From: Camarhynchus parvulus
Lineage: Eukaryota > Chordata > Aves > Passeriformes > Thraupidae
NCBI RefSeq assembly: GCF_901933205.1
Contig: NC_044581.1
Span: forward strand, 13,543,501-13,607,500
Direction: 5' to 3'
Length of the DNA stretch: 64,000 nt
Part shown: positions 1 through 11,320 of the stretch, one piece after another
Numbering within the stretch: position 1 is the first letter of the stretch
Layout: every line of letters starts with the position of its first letter
Program-made: the position numbers and the translations under genes
Notes under the pieces: generated by a model
Seen by the model: only the letters and a program-made list of their open reading frames with translations
Told to the model about the DNA's origin: nothing
Database searches by the model: none

Positions 1-1905
1 AGGACTCAAACCCTCTGCTGTCCTATCCTGTGTTGTTTCAGCTTCCCGGAAAAATCCCTGTTCTTAAAGAGAAAAGCTGCTCAGTCAGTGCTTTGTGCTG
101 CATCTTCTGTAATTGAGAAATCTACCCAACAACGTGCACAGTACACCTTATCCTCACAATAGAGACCTGAAAGTACAAATCCAACTTCAATATTTCCTCA
201 TCTGCTTGTTCATTACATGGTTCTACGTGGGGGAAAAAAAAATCTAAAATGTGTATAATCTTTAGGAAGACCTTTACTGTTTCTTTTTGCTAATAGCATT
301 TTAGCTTAATAAAAAGTTAAACTGCATCAAGCTGATTTTTCAGATCTCAGTTGACATTCAGCTTGCTTTTTAAAATATAGTTATTATAATTCTAAATGCA
401 CAATAATACAGAATATTTACCTCCTGATTAAACAGACTTATTTCAAAACATGCCTGACAGCATAAGGCAAGTGGCTTCCTCAAGAGCTGGTAGGGGAAGG
501 GAGGTTCACAAAAGCAGAGCCATGAAGTAATCACTGTAATGAGCAGGGTTCAGAATCCCCAGCCTGCAGCACCAGGAGTTTGTCCCCAGAGGAGCGTACA
601 GGAGCTGAGGAGCTGCTACTGGAAGTGGTTTCTTTGTTGTCCCTTGGTGAAGTGCTGCTGCGTTGTGGCCACTGCCACTTACTGGCATCTCCAGGATGCC
701 AGGAGGGGGGTTTGGTTTGTCTTGAAAGGATATTTGGCTTTGCCAAAGCAGTGGTGGTGGTGAGTGAGGAGCTTTTCCTGCCCTGTGTTCAGCACAGCTA
801 TGCGGAATGTTGTGTCACCAATCAGTGCTGCCTCCTGAATCAAGCCTTGGATGGGAGTGTGGAGAGGTAAAAGGACTTGGCTGTAAATTCACTACAAAAT
901 ATGGATTCCTGTTCTTTAATTCACATTCTGTTGCATTTTGTTGTTTAACTTATAATTTCCAGTTTCAGGCATAATCTATTAGGGATCAAAGCTGAAAGAA
1001 GTCTGATGCTCTAAAAATACTGACTAAATCACATTCTTGTGAAAAGCTGTTTCTGTTGGTCACAGAAACCCATTTGTGGTTGTCAAGTGTCCCTTGCACT
1101 CATTCCTGTTTAATCTGGTGAAGGCTGAATTCACTGTAGTGCTTCTGAGGTGCTGATACTGTTCCTGCTGTGGGAGCAGCTCACTTGCTAAGAGAACAAA
1201 GAACCCACACAGGATCTGAATCTGTTGGCCAGAAATTAAACTATTAGAAGATTTTTTTTTAAATGAACTACCTGGATACTTTGGGAATGGGATGCCAGTG
1301 AACTTGTTGATAACTGCAACTCTTGTCTGTTTCCCCACTGCCTTTTCAGGAAACCAAGAATCTTATTTTCCATCTACAAATTCTTCTATAATTAACTTGC
1401 AACCAATGCAATCCTGTTTTCATTAAATTAATTTATTCTTTGAAAATTTGTTCATGAGAATTTACTTCGCTAATTTTGTGACAGTAGTAATTACAGTTTA
1501 ACACTGACAAGAATTAAAGTGAACCTTCACATACGGAGTCTAATCTTGTAAATCAATAGGCAAGAAACTTGGCACTAATCATATAAAAATACATGCAGAT
1601 AGTTGATTTCTTCTCAGCTTGTAACAAATAATGGAGATTTGAGTTAACATAGAAATAATACTCATAAGAATATGTAAAGTATTTAAGCTCTTCTCCAAGT
1701 GAGTACTCACAGGTAGTTTGGAAATGTGGGACTGAGCTTTAAGAATTAAATAATCATGCAATTGGTGAAAATCTTGAAACATTTTTATTACTGACTGGGG
1801 AATGTGTACTTGTGTAGCAAGTTGGTCGTTTGGGGGTTTGATTGACTGATTGGGTTTTTTTCCCCTAAAATACCTATATGGGCTTCCTTTATGCTTTGCT
1901 TGCAG
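1..1905 (+). other. ITFG1: ITFG1 intron (3' part), no exon seen
   Basis: This is the 3' portion of the intron before the first visible ITFG1 exon. The acceptor TTTGCTTGCAG ends at 1905. A mildly GC-richer block at about 480-870 carries overlapping ORFs on both strands, but none has a recognisable domain or splice context. The rest is AT-rich intron. Confidence 0.8.
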
Positions 1906-2030
1906 CTGGCCAGCTCAGCCAGTCAGCACATTACGCTCTGCAGCTGCCCTACAACGTGCTGGGCTTGGGCCGCAGCGCCAACTTCCTCGACCACCTGTAC
2001 GTGGGCATCCCTCGGCCCCTGGGAGAAAAG
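1906..2030 (+). CDS. ITFG1: ITFG1 coding exon, membrane-proximal ectodomain
   Basis: The 125-nt exon enters at phase 1 and reads GQLSQSAHYALQLPYNVLGL followed by GRSANFLDHLYVGIPRPLGEK. The acceptor is TGCAG at 1901-1905 and the donor is AAG|GTTGGT at 2031. It encodes extracellular sequence after the FG-GAP propeller. The start at 1906 is preferred over the later AG at about 1918 because it keeps the conserved AGQLSQS reading. Confidence 0.9.
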
Positions 2031-5000
2031 GTTGGTTGGCATTTAAGATTGTCAAGCTAATTGTTTATGGTGCTACCTTTCCTAAGAGACTTTGGATGGA
2101 AATACTGCTGGGATACTTCTTTTTCATTTTCTGAAGTAAGAATATCAAAGAAGTTTGCATATAGAAAGGTTTGTCCAAAAGAACAGTTTGCCCAGTTTTT
2201 TGAAGGGGGTATAAGCTCTAAAGCTGTGAAGCCAAAATGAAACCAAAAGATGACTGAAACTGTCTATAAATGGTATTCAGTGCTTGTTTGTAGAGCAAAT
2301 GGGTATTAGGTCTGAGGGTCATTATTGTGGACTGCACTAGCTGCAGGGCTTTCCCAGAGTTGCTCTGGCTGGGCTGGGCTCACGTAATCCCTTCTGCCTC
2401 AGTGATAAAACCATGGGCACTGTCATGGTGAGGGAGATTGCTGTGATTCTCTTATCTTCACATGAAACATAAAAGTGAGGTCCTCACCATTTTCAGTCTT
2501 TAAAGATTTGATGGTACTGCTTTGAAAAGTGAGGTACTCAAATGGGCCAAAATTCTGGTTTGGATAATTGTTTTGCCTGCCTCCTTTGTAGAGTCAGTTC
2601 TTTTCTTCTTTCCCTATTATGTTGTTGCTTTGTACTTTTAAAGCAGATGCTGTGTTTCATGTCAGCAATAGTTATTTTGCTTTTTACTTTTGGGGGGTAG
2701 GTTTTAAAGCATTTTGGAGCTTTCAGAGTAACAGGCAACAAAGATAAAGGGATTAATCACTTATATTTAAAGTTTTTTTTAAAACCCACAATGTTTTTAT
2801 TTCTTCTTTTGTATGTTTCAACAGAGAATTTCTTTGCTTGTATATATGTTGGTTTGCTAGGAATTGACACAGCCTTTGTTTTTCTTTCAGTCTATAAGAA
2901 AACAAGAATGGACAGCTATCATACCAAACTCCCAGCTTATAGTCATTCCCTATCCTCATAATGTTCCTCGAAGGTAATGTCATCATTTGGATTTGCACTT
3001 CCCAAAATTACATTAATACACAGTGTAAATTAGGCATTTGTGTAGGTTTAGAAATAGTTACTTGTATAGAAAGTTACTGAAGAACAAGGGCAGGGGGTCA
3101 GTGTGGAGCTGGAGCTGAAAATGCTGCTGAGGTATTTACACAGCCTCTCAGATGGTGCCCATAAACAATCTACTAAAAAAAAACCCCTATTACTGGCTCA
3201 GGCAAACAATCAAAATGTATTACTAGCTCCACTCCTGTAAATAATAACATACTTGCTAGATTTAACAACATCCTCAGTGACAAATTGTAAATGTGGTAAT
3301 GGTTGAATTAAGCATTTTTGTTTCACCAAACATGCAATTTCTGTCTGGTTCCGTAGAAAAGCTTTGCTTCAGCCCTTCTGAATGCAGTAGCTGTTGCTAC
3401 AGGAATTAATGTTTGCCTCTAAGTAAAGGTGAATGGGTTGGTTGCACGAGAGCTTGAACATAGAATTCACTTTGCAATTAAAATGTTTCTCCCAGAAAGA
3501 GAGCATGTTTCTCTTTTTGCTATTAGAGAAAACATTAGTCAAATATTCCAGCTGCATTTTGCCGCTTGATCTACCAGTGAGGTCAGTTGCATTTATCATG
3601 CAGAAATGATTCTGACATCAGTTCAGCAGTTAATTTTACTAGAGAACAAATAACAGTGGAGAAGTGATGTGCTGCTTGAGTTGCTAATTAACAACCACAG
3701 AAATAACATCTGCCAGATGAAAATTTAGTCACAGTCTTGAGGTATTTAAAGGTATGTGTTACGCAAAACAATTTCTGTTATAGTATCCTTAAACTATTTT
3801 TGCTTTTGTATAAAATGGGTTTATGGACATTGTAGAATAGCAGAGGATGGAATCCCCAGAAGAAATCTGATTTCATAATAAAAGCTTCTTAATTTATATA
3901 TATTTTTTAACATAGGTATGTGATTTCCTGAGAGGCCTCAACACAGAGCCTGCTGCTGACAGCTTTCCCATGATAGGAAAGCTGTTGTACAAAAAGGGGG
4001 TTCCCGGGGCCTCAGGACCTCACATGATTTGAGATGTCTTCCAGGAGCCCTAAAGGGTTCAATTTTATTGATCTTCAGCCATAATCAACTGCTTATGTTT
4101 AGAACTGCAGTTGTCCCTGGGTAAACTTCAGAAAAAGAGAACTGGGCCTGTCCAAGAGGAGCTTCTCGTGTGGTGGAAAAATCTTCCAGGGTTATTTTCC
4201 CCTGCTGCTCCGTGTCCCCAGGCCCTAGGCATTCCTGTGAAAGCTTTCCTTATGCATTTTGCTTTGTCCTAGGCAAGGGCAGCAGATAAATCTCCTAATG
4301 AGAAAAAGCTAATTCCCTGAGGATATCCATAGCATTCATGAAAAGTTAAACAGAAACTGTACTTAGACATGGTATTGCTCAAAAATAATTCTATTAAGCC
4401 ATGTATTTCCAAGTAAACATCATTAAGCTTCAGTCTCTAAATAGAGCTGCTCATTTCTGTAGACCAGGTTGTCACCTGTCTTACCCTAACAGGTTCTTTT
4501 CATCTTTGTAAGCAAAATCTGTTTTCTGCTTCTTAATGAAGGGTATTAATGTTTCCTTGGATTTTCTTCTTTTGTATAGCTGGAGTGCCAAGCTGTATTT
4601 GACCCCAAGTAACATTGTACTGCTAACAGCTATAGCCTTAATTGGTGTCTGCGTTTTCATCCTGGCAATAATTGGCATATTACATTGGCAAGAAAAGGTA
4701 AGCTAATTTACTAGAATATTTTATTTAACACTCCCTAATATTTTACAGACCTGTACACTGGGTTTTTTTTTTTATTTTTCTACAGTATAGTAACTTCTGA
4801 CACAGACTGAATTGTCACAAAAGGTGTTACTACTAATTCAATGTTTACCACAAGTTTAAAAATTGGCATTATTTTTATTTAAGCTCTAAGACACTTGAGC
4901 TTGTTCATGTTGCTCTTCATTTCCTTTTTTCCATTAAGCTGTTACTTCTAATTGAAATGAGCCATCTTTGTTTCATATCTAAGCTTTCCATTTTGCAGTT

Positions 5001-8000
5001 TTAAGGAGAACTGTTTTGGAAAACTGGAACATAAACTCAGTTTACTTATCTTGAGTTCTGCTGGTAATCTAAAAACAAGGAGAAAGTCTTTTTTGTGTAA
5101 CCCTCTTTGCACTGACATTAGCATTCAGAAACATATAGGGAGTCAATTGTGCATATTGGCTGCTTTGCTTTGTGGGTCTGAATTACACATGCAGGGTATA
5201 GAAGTCCATTGATTTGAAGAAGCCTTTTGAAAAGGGCCTTTCTTGTCACAAAAGAAATGCATTCCCATTTTTCTTAACTATGCTCAGTTAGTTACGAGCA
5301 TAGTCACGAGCATACCCAGCTGGCAGGGTTGCCAATAAATGTTACTACATACCCAAACCATAATCTTAGCTGTCAGATAAAATTACTGCACATTCTGACA
5401 TGGAATAACTGTTTGTTTTTGTGATGGTGGAAATAAAATGACCTTGTTAAACATTCAGACAAGTTTGCGCATGCTTCATATTTAAATGTTATTTGTCTGT
5501 CAGTCTTCACTCTTCAAAATGTTAAATACAGTCTCCAACTAATAATAAAGCTGGGAATAAGACACACAAAGCAAAGAAATACAAAGTTTATGATGGCTGT
5601 CATTAGCATGTCCTGCTGTACCAGGAAAGCACTGCTCACTTGTAGCTCAGGGCTGGGCACTGCCTGGGTTTTATTCTCTCTCCAACATATCTTTAGCAAA
5701 CAAGAATAGCAGAAAAGGTACTTGGACTTTGAGTTGGGGAAGGATTACCTGTGTATAATTCCATCTGGAGAAATGGAGATTTAATGGCAACATTCAAAAT
5801 AGTTTTTATACAATAATTCAAGCATTGTAGTGTAAGGAAGGACTCAGCCCAGAGTGCTTTCAGAGCTGTTTTCAGTCCCAGGTGTGTGTGAATGAAGTGG
5901 TATATTGGTTTTATTATAAACTCATTTTCAACTCTGCAGCACAAAATAGGCACAAATATTTGGACAAATTGTCTGTATTTTCATACCATTGTATAAATAT
6001 GTGTTAATTCCTACATTCTTCCTATAGATTTTTACCTTCCCAATGTTTCGAAGTGGTTGAGATATTGAACAGATAAGAATGTTCACCAAAGCTGTGTTGT
6101 GCATCATTGACATGTGTAAAGTTAAACTCCAAAGTTCCTTGTTTCCAAGCTTGTTCTTAGTTTACTGTCTCTCAACAGTTCTCTCCTAAAAATACTGTCC
6201 TGGCTAAATGCCTGTCCCTTGCAGATCTCTGGAGCACATGGAGCAAAGAAAGGAAAGGGAAATGAACTGGCACTTAAAATCTTTTCTTTCCCCCAGAGAA
6301 TGTATGTGTCTGCAAGCTGCAGTGTTTTATTCAGCAGTTTAAATAAATCCTGGACTTTGACCTCTGCAGATAAATAGTAACAGGAGCCCTTTGTCTACAC
6401 TAGTTCTTACACACTCATCTGCCAGCCAGGTATTGGAGTACTGAAATAACTGTAGGGTTTAAGGGTAGGTGTTGCTCTGTCTTGCCTCAGAAATGTTGAA
6501 TGCATTGAAGAAAAAAAAGCTTTGAAATCTCAGTTACTAGATTTTAGTTTTGATACACCAAATGAAAGAGAAAATGAGGAAGAATTGACACCATTATTCA
6601 TCTTACAACAAAGACAGTCCTGCTACATTTGCTACAGCCCTCGATAGTCCTTATCCTCATTCTTGAGAACTTGCTTTGGGGTCATGAGGCTGGTCATGGA
6701 AACACTGCACAGTGATGGAAATACTGCTGGAGAGGCTTTGCTGGATCCAGCAGAGTATCAGTTACTGTCAAATTTGAAGCAGTAATTTTTTCAGGAAGCA
6801 TACAAGAAATTGAGTGGAAATTGTTTTCTAAGTGAGACTGTGAAATTTTGTGGAATGTGACAAGCATTTCAGTGTAGGAAAGAGTGCCACTCCCTCCTTC
6901 CCACCCCTTTTTTGACATCCAGAATACTACTGACACTGATAAAGTCCCTGCCAAAAAAGCCAGACTGATATATCTTAAACCTCACTGACAGCTCTGCTGG
7001 TGCTACAAAATGCAGTAAAATCCATATTTAATCCAGTGGAGTTGCTATCACACATAAACATTGTGTAATGAGGAAGTCTTTGGCCTTGAGCCAAAGCAGA
7101 AGATGAACTCTCATGGCAGAAGACGGGCACCGATTTCTGCCACAATTGTTGTGTATTTTTATCAACTGAGACACAGTTCTGAATGCCCACGCAGCACCTA
7201 CTGGAGAGGCTTTTCTTCATTTTACTCCTTAAGAAAAACAAAAAAGAAAGAAAGAACATGGGTCTGTGCAAGCTAAAAAGCATTTCAGTCTGCTTTGCCA
7301 AATTCTCTCATGCTGGGATTTACACATACTGTCTGTCATGACACAAGCACAAGTTTGCACTCTGTGTTCAAGAATCTTGAAGAAATGCTTCCATCCTCTG
7401 CTAAGTGCTTTAGCACATGAGAGGAGACATGTGGGAGAGGACATGTTCTGACACATGACATGAATTCTAGGTGCAATTTAAATACACTGTTTTTTTCCAA
7501 GCACCACCCAATTCATTCTTTCAGCAGGTCAGTGTGTGTTCTGCATAAATAAGCAGGGAAATGCATCCTACTTCACATTTTCTTAGTACAAACAAAAGAC
7601 ACAGAACATTTTTCACCTACTTGGTGCTGTCAGTTGTTGGTTGAACTGCTGTCTTGCTCTAAAGTTGTATTTAACAGAATGGTTTTTAAAATGAGATTCT
7701 TTGTACATGTAACATAAATTACATTTACAGTTAGTCCAGAGTAATTTCATCTTATATTTCTAATTTAGACAAAATGGATACCAGGAAACAGTCTTCAGGT
7801 TTGAATTATTCCTTTTAAAAAGCATTATTAGAAATAACAGAAAAGAGTGGGTCATAAATACTACAACAGCAGAGCAGTAACAGCAGAAGCCAATTTTGCG
7901 TAGATTATTGCTATTTCAAGCTGACATCATTTAAAAGTTAATTGTTGGGGCTTTTACTAAGCCTTTTTGCCTTTTGTCAAATGGCTTGAAAAAAATCAAC

Positions 8001-8142
8001 CATTCTCTGACACTTGACAGCTCATTTCTGTAACAGTGTTGCTCTAGATTCCACAAAGTGTTTTTTTATTATTATTTTTCAGAAAGCAGATGACAGAGAG
8101 AAGCGACAGGAGGCTCATCGGTTCCATTTTGATGCTATGTGA
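1906..8142 (+). CDS. ITFG1: ITFG1 (TIP), last four coding exons, 5' part outside window
   Basis: This is the 3' end of integrin alpha FG-GAP repeat containing 1, a type I membrane glycoprotein reported to modulate T-cell function. Joined coding segments are 1906-2030, 2891-2973, 4580-4697 and 8093-8142. All junctions are GT-AG and the phases agree (1, 0, 2, 0). The reading contains NVLGLGRSANFLDHLYVGIP, then EWTAIIPNSQLIVIPYPHN, a hydrophobic helix rich in I, L, V and A (4607-4684) and a charged tail ending AHRFHFDAM. These match the family C-terminus as I remember it. The seven-bladed FG-GAP beta-propeller exons lie upstream of base 1. No frameshift or premature stop is seen. NETO2 follows in the same direction about 7.6 kb from the stop, the mammalian order. 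Confidence 0.93.
2031..2890 (+). other. ITFG1: ITFG1 intron
   Basis: This 860-nt intron has a GTTGGT donor and a TTTCTTTCAG acceptor. No other feature is seen inside it. Confidence 0.85.
2891..2973 (+). CDS. ITFG1: ITFG1 coding exon
   Basis: The 83-nt exon reads SIRKQEWTAIIPNSQLIVIP then YPHNVPR and ends two bases into a Ser codon (AG|C). The donor is GTAATG at 2974. The sequence is extracellular and juxtamembrane, and very conserved in the family as I recall it. Confidence 0.93.
2974..4579 (+). other. ITFG1: ITFG1 intron
   Basis: This 1.6-kb AT-rich intron runs from the GTAATG donor to the TTTTGTATAG acceptor. No internal gene or identifiable repeat is seen. Confidence 0.85.
4580..4697 (+). 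CDS. ITFG1: ITFG1 transmembrane exon
   Basis: The 118-nt exon reads WSAKLYLTPSNIVLL, then a strongly hydrophobic run TAIALIGVCVFILAIIGIL, and ends HWQEK. This is the single membrane-spanning helix of the type I protein. The donor is AAG|GTAAGC, a near-consensus site. Confidence 0.94.
4698..8092 (+). other. ITFG1: ITFG1 last intron
   Basis: This 3.4-kb intron before the terminal exon has a GTAAGC donor and an acceptor with a T-rich tract ending TTTTTCAG. Several short ORFs on both strands (for example 6694-6954 and 6975-7301 minus) overlap one another and look like chance. At 5277-5315 a short GAGCATA motif is duplicated, with an inverted TATGCTC copy. Nothing else is identified. Confidence 0.8.
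8093..8142 (+). CDS. ITFG1: ITFG1 terminal coding segment and stop
   Basis: The segment reads KADDREKRQEAHRFHFDAM followed by TGA at 8140-8142. It is the short, highly charged cytoplasmic tail. The acceptor AG is at 8091-8092 after a long pyrimidine tract. The segment is only 50 nt and is recognised by family match and phase-0 continuity. Confidence 0.93.
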
Positions 8143-8580
8143 CATGCCTTAATATTTATGAAGGAGCTGCTACTCATTTGCTTAATTGAAAGACTAAATT
8201 CTGATTTTTAAAATTATTACCATGAAAGTACTGTTGGTGTGTTATTTGTAAATGTTGCATTATCTGGTATTTATTTGGAAAGTATTAAAATTAGACCTGA
8301 ATGTCTCACAAGGCCTTTCAGTTAAGAGACTGTATATAATAGCATTTGGCCTTTATTTAACAGAACTGTAAATTTATTTTTCTTAGTAAAGGGATCAATT
8401 GCATGTACCATTGTTTATGTACCAATTCTTTAGTAATATTTGATAGAAAGAAAGGTATGTAAATGAAGTGTAGCATTTCAGCGAGCAGAATACCTTGTAT
8501 CACTTTAATTGGTCTTGTCCTTTGTTCATTCTGCAAAACAACCTGGTTTTTGAAAATTAAACTTGTGCAATTTCTCAGAT
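8143..8580 (+). other. ITFG1: ITFG1 3' UTR (predicted)
   Basis: AT-rich sequence after the ITFG1 stop reaches an ATTAAA hexamer at 8556-8561. An exact Pumilio-type TGTATATA lies at 8331-8338. The end is inferred, because no transcript evidence is available and later signals could also be used. Confidence 0.6.
8556..8561 (+). terminator. Poly(A) signal ATTAAA for ITFG1
   Basis: ATTAAA is the commonest variant of the AATAAA hexamer. It sits 414 nt after the stop, with a T/G-rich stretch about 35-60 nt downstream. It is the most likely ITFG1 cleavage signal but is unverified. Confidence 0.5.
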
Positions 8581-10716
8581 GACTTAATCGTTAATTGTTT
8601 TGATTGTATTAAATGGTGCTTAACCTAAAGTATTCTGTATTTTTCTTTGTTTAAATCCATATGTGCAGTAGTTAAAGAGCTTAGGAATTAGAGAACCAAA
8701 AGGAACCTGCAGTGTGATGTGAGTTCAGTCATCCTGGGATGGATGCAGTATTTATGTGTGCTACTTCTACAGAGAAGACAACGCATTAAAAAATTAAAAT
8801 CATAAAAATGTATCAGCATTACATAAACTGCTTTTATAATTAAACTACAACTACGTTTGTTTTAGAAAGACACAATGTTGTTATGAAAGTAACTATTTTT
8901 TAACATAAGAAAGGTAAGGGATTTTTTTGTTTGGTTTTGTTTTTCAAGAAGTTAAAAGAAACATTTTTGAGGAGAGATTGAGGATTGACACCCTAAAATG
9001 TATTGCTAAGTGATGAGATATGCAAAGATTAAATTAAGAATGTAATAGGACACTCAGAATAATCAGTGCACATTTTCCATGTACACTGCTATGCCCAAAT
9101 TTCATAAGGCTGTAATAGTGACAGAAGACGTGTTGCTCAACTTTAGGTATTTTAAGTGGTGATAAAGTAATGGTTGCTGAGTGTACTTGGGATCCTGGAA
9201 GAACCTCTGAGAATAATCATGTTTTTATTTTACATGAGTTTACACTATTAATTCTGCAGTTACATCAGTTAATTTGCATTCCTAATACTGTTTGATAACC
9301 TAGAACATCTTTCTCAACAAACAAAGTGTTGCTTGTCGAGGCACTCCCGTGTGCAGGGAGTCCCTGCCGGGGCTGGCCCTTCCTGGAATGTTCCCTGTGC
9401 CTGGCAGGGCAGCCCCTGGGCAGACAGGAGGGAACAGGTCCAAAGCTGGGCTGGTGGTGCTCACCCTGAGTGCCAGCCAGACTCGGGGTTACCATGGCAG
9501 TGCTGAACACTGACCCATTCATACAGCAGCACCAAGCCACCAGGCACAGCAGCCTTGTGTGCTGAGTGTCCTGAGCTCTGAAGCTTCACTGGGTATTTCC
9601 AATATGCAGTGATCACATGCCAGCACACTCTCATGTCACATTGCTGTTATTATTCAGGATAGAATATCTACTTCATGCACACCTTAAATTTTTCTCATGA
9701 AAAGCTTTTTTTTTTTTTTAGATAAATACTTCATGCTTTTGGTCTTTTTAAACCACATTGATAGAATTGGCTCCCACCAGCAAAATAAAGAACTGATTTC
9801 ATGATTAGGAGGATCCACAGTTCAATATATTTTCCTGTCTTTTTCAGATGGTTGGAGAATAATGCTAAATGTATAATGCATTGTGGTAGCAAAGTTGTCT
9901 GTTACCCTCTGTCACAATATAATACACATAGATTAGCTTCCTTTTTTTTTGGAAAAAGCAATTAGGAATAAAATAACCTCATGCTGACATTTAAGCTGTT
10001 GTACAAAACAATGAACTTGGTATCTTTTGCTCTGAGGTGTTTTGCATGCTCAGTAGTGCATCATTGCATCACTTTATACAATATAATAAAGTTTACCCCA
10101 GGTTCTAAGCACTTGTACCATGGCTCACAGTCTATGCATACTGTTTTGAATTAAGGCATTAAATATTGTTAAACCTGTCATCAGAGGTTTCATGTTACAC
10201 TTTGGTTCTCTGTTCTCTATTTGGGTAAGGTTATTGCCCTTCTACCAGGAAGTTTAAGAAAGCAGCATCAATTAGAAAGTTGTAGTTCCAGGTGATTGTC
10301 ACAGTAACTGAGAAGTGAGAAATAGTTTGAGCTACATAAATTTTCAAACTGCAGCCACTCTAACACAGCCCTGGTGAGAAATGCTATTGGAAGCTTCCTT
10401 GGTGTGAAATTTCACCTATATAAAAACACTGTTGACATGCCAACTGACAGATGGCTGTTGAAATACCATCTTTCTTTGTTCTCATTTTCCATGAGAAGCT
10501 TTAAGACTGAATCTTCCTACCAGATTTATCATTAATGCACTATAATCCCCCAACAAAAGAACCAACTTTTCTGCTGCAGATTAATAGGCATATTCTATAT
10601 AGTATGACATTCCTCCTGTGCTGAGGCCATCCTGCTTAACAGAGACATTAAAAACCCTACAGTTAATGGAGAAGTAATCACTACAAATGCCCTGAGTTTG
10701 GTCAATTCAGGGCTCC
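8581..10716. other. Intergenic spacer between ITFG1 and NETO2, part 1
   Basis: This is AT-rich non-coding sequence. A GC-richer patch at 9335-9545 has an unexplained minus-strand ORF of 91 codons without a recognisable domain. A run of 14 T lies at 9706-9719. No gene is supported. Confidence 0.7.
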
Positions 10717-11320
10717 TATAGAATCACAGAATGGTTTGGTTGGAAAGAACTTTAAAGATTATCCAATTCCAACCCCCCTGCTATGGGCAGGGACTCCTTC
10801 CACTATCCCAGGTTGCTCCAAGCCCCATTTTTCACCTGGCCTTGAACATTTTCAGAAATCCAGGGGCAGTCACAGCTTCTCTGGGCAGCCTGTGCCCAGC
10901 CCTCATTGCCCTGACAGGGAAGAATTTATTCCTAACCATCTAAACCTCCTCCCTGCCAGTGTGAAGCCATTCCCCTGTGTCCTGTCACTCCATCCCCTGT
11001 ACATTGTCTCTCTCCATGTTTCTTTGTAGGCTCCTTTCAGGCCCTGCAAGGCCACACTGAGCTCACCCCAAAGCTTCTCCTCTCCAGGTGAACAATGCCA
11101 GCTGTGCCAGCCTTTCCTCCCAGCAGAGCTGCTCCATCCCTCTGCTCATCCTGGAGCCTCCTCTGGCCTGGCTCCAGCAGCTCCAGCTCCCTCCTGTGCT
11201 GGCCCAGGGCTGGGGCAGCTCTGCAGGTGGGGTCTCACCTGAGCAGGGCAGAGGGGCAGAATCCCCCCTCCCTTACTGCCCCCCCAGGTCCTTCTCTGCA
11301 GGTTTGCTCTTGACCTATTG
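10717..11320 (-). mobile_element. CR1-type LINE, 5'-truncated copy on minus strand
   Basis: On the plus strand the element opens with two octamers, TATAGAAT (10717-10724) and CACAGAAT (10725-10732). It continues GGTTTGGTTGGAAAGAACTT and then motifs such as GGGCAGGGACTCCTTCCACT. This is the reverse complement of the 3' end of avian CR1 elements, whose 3' terminus carries octamer repeats of the ATTCTATG type. The remaining 600 bp is GC-rich, with Pro, Leu and Ser-rich chance ORFs on both strands. The far boundary near 11320 is approximate, where composition returns to AT-rich. CR1 copies are usually 5'-truncated and lack obvious target-site duplications, as here. The subfamily is not determined. 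Confidence 0.85.

Noticed and set aside
580..870. 96-codon plus-strand ORF in the first ITFG1 intron
   Set aside because: No recognisable domain, overlapping ORFs in other frames, and no supporting splice sites.
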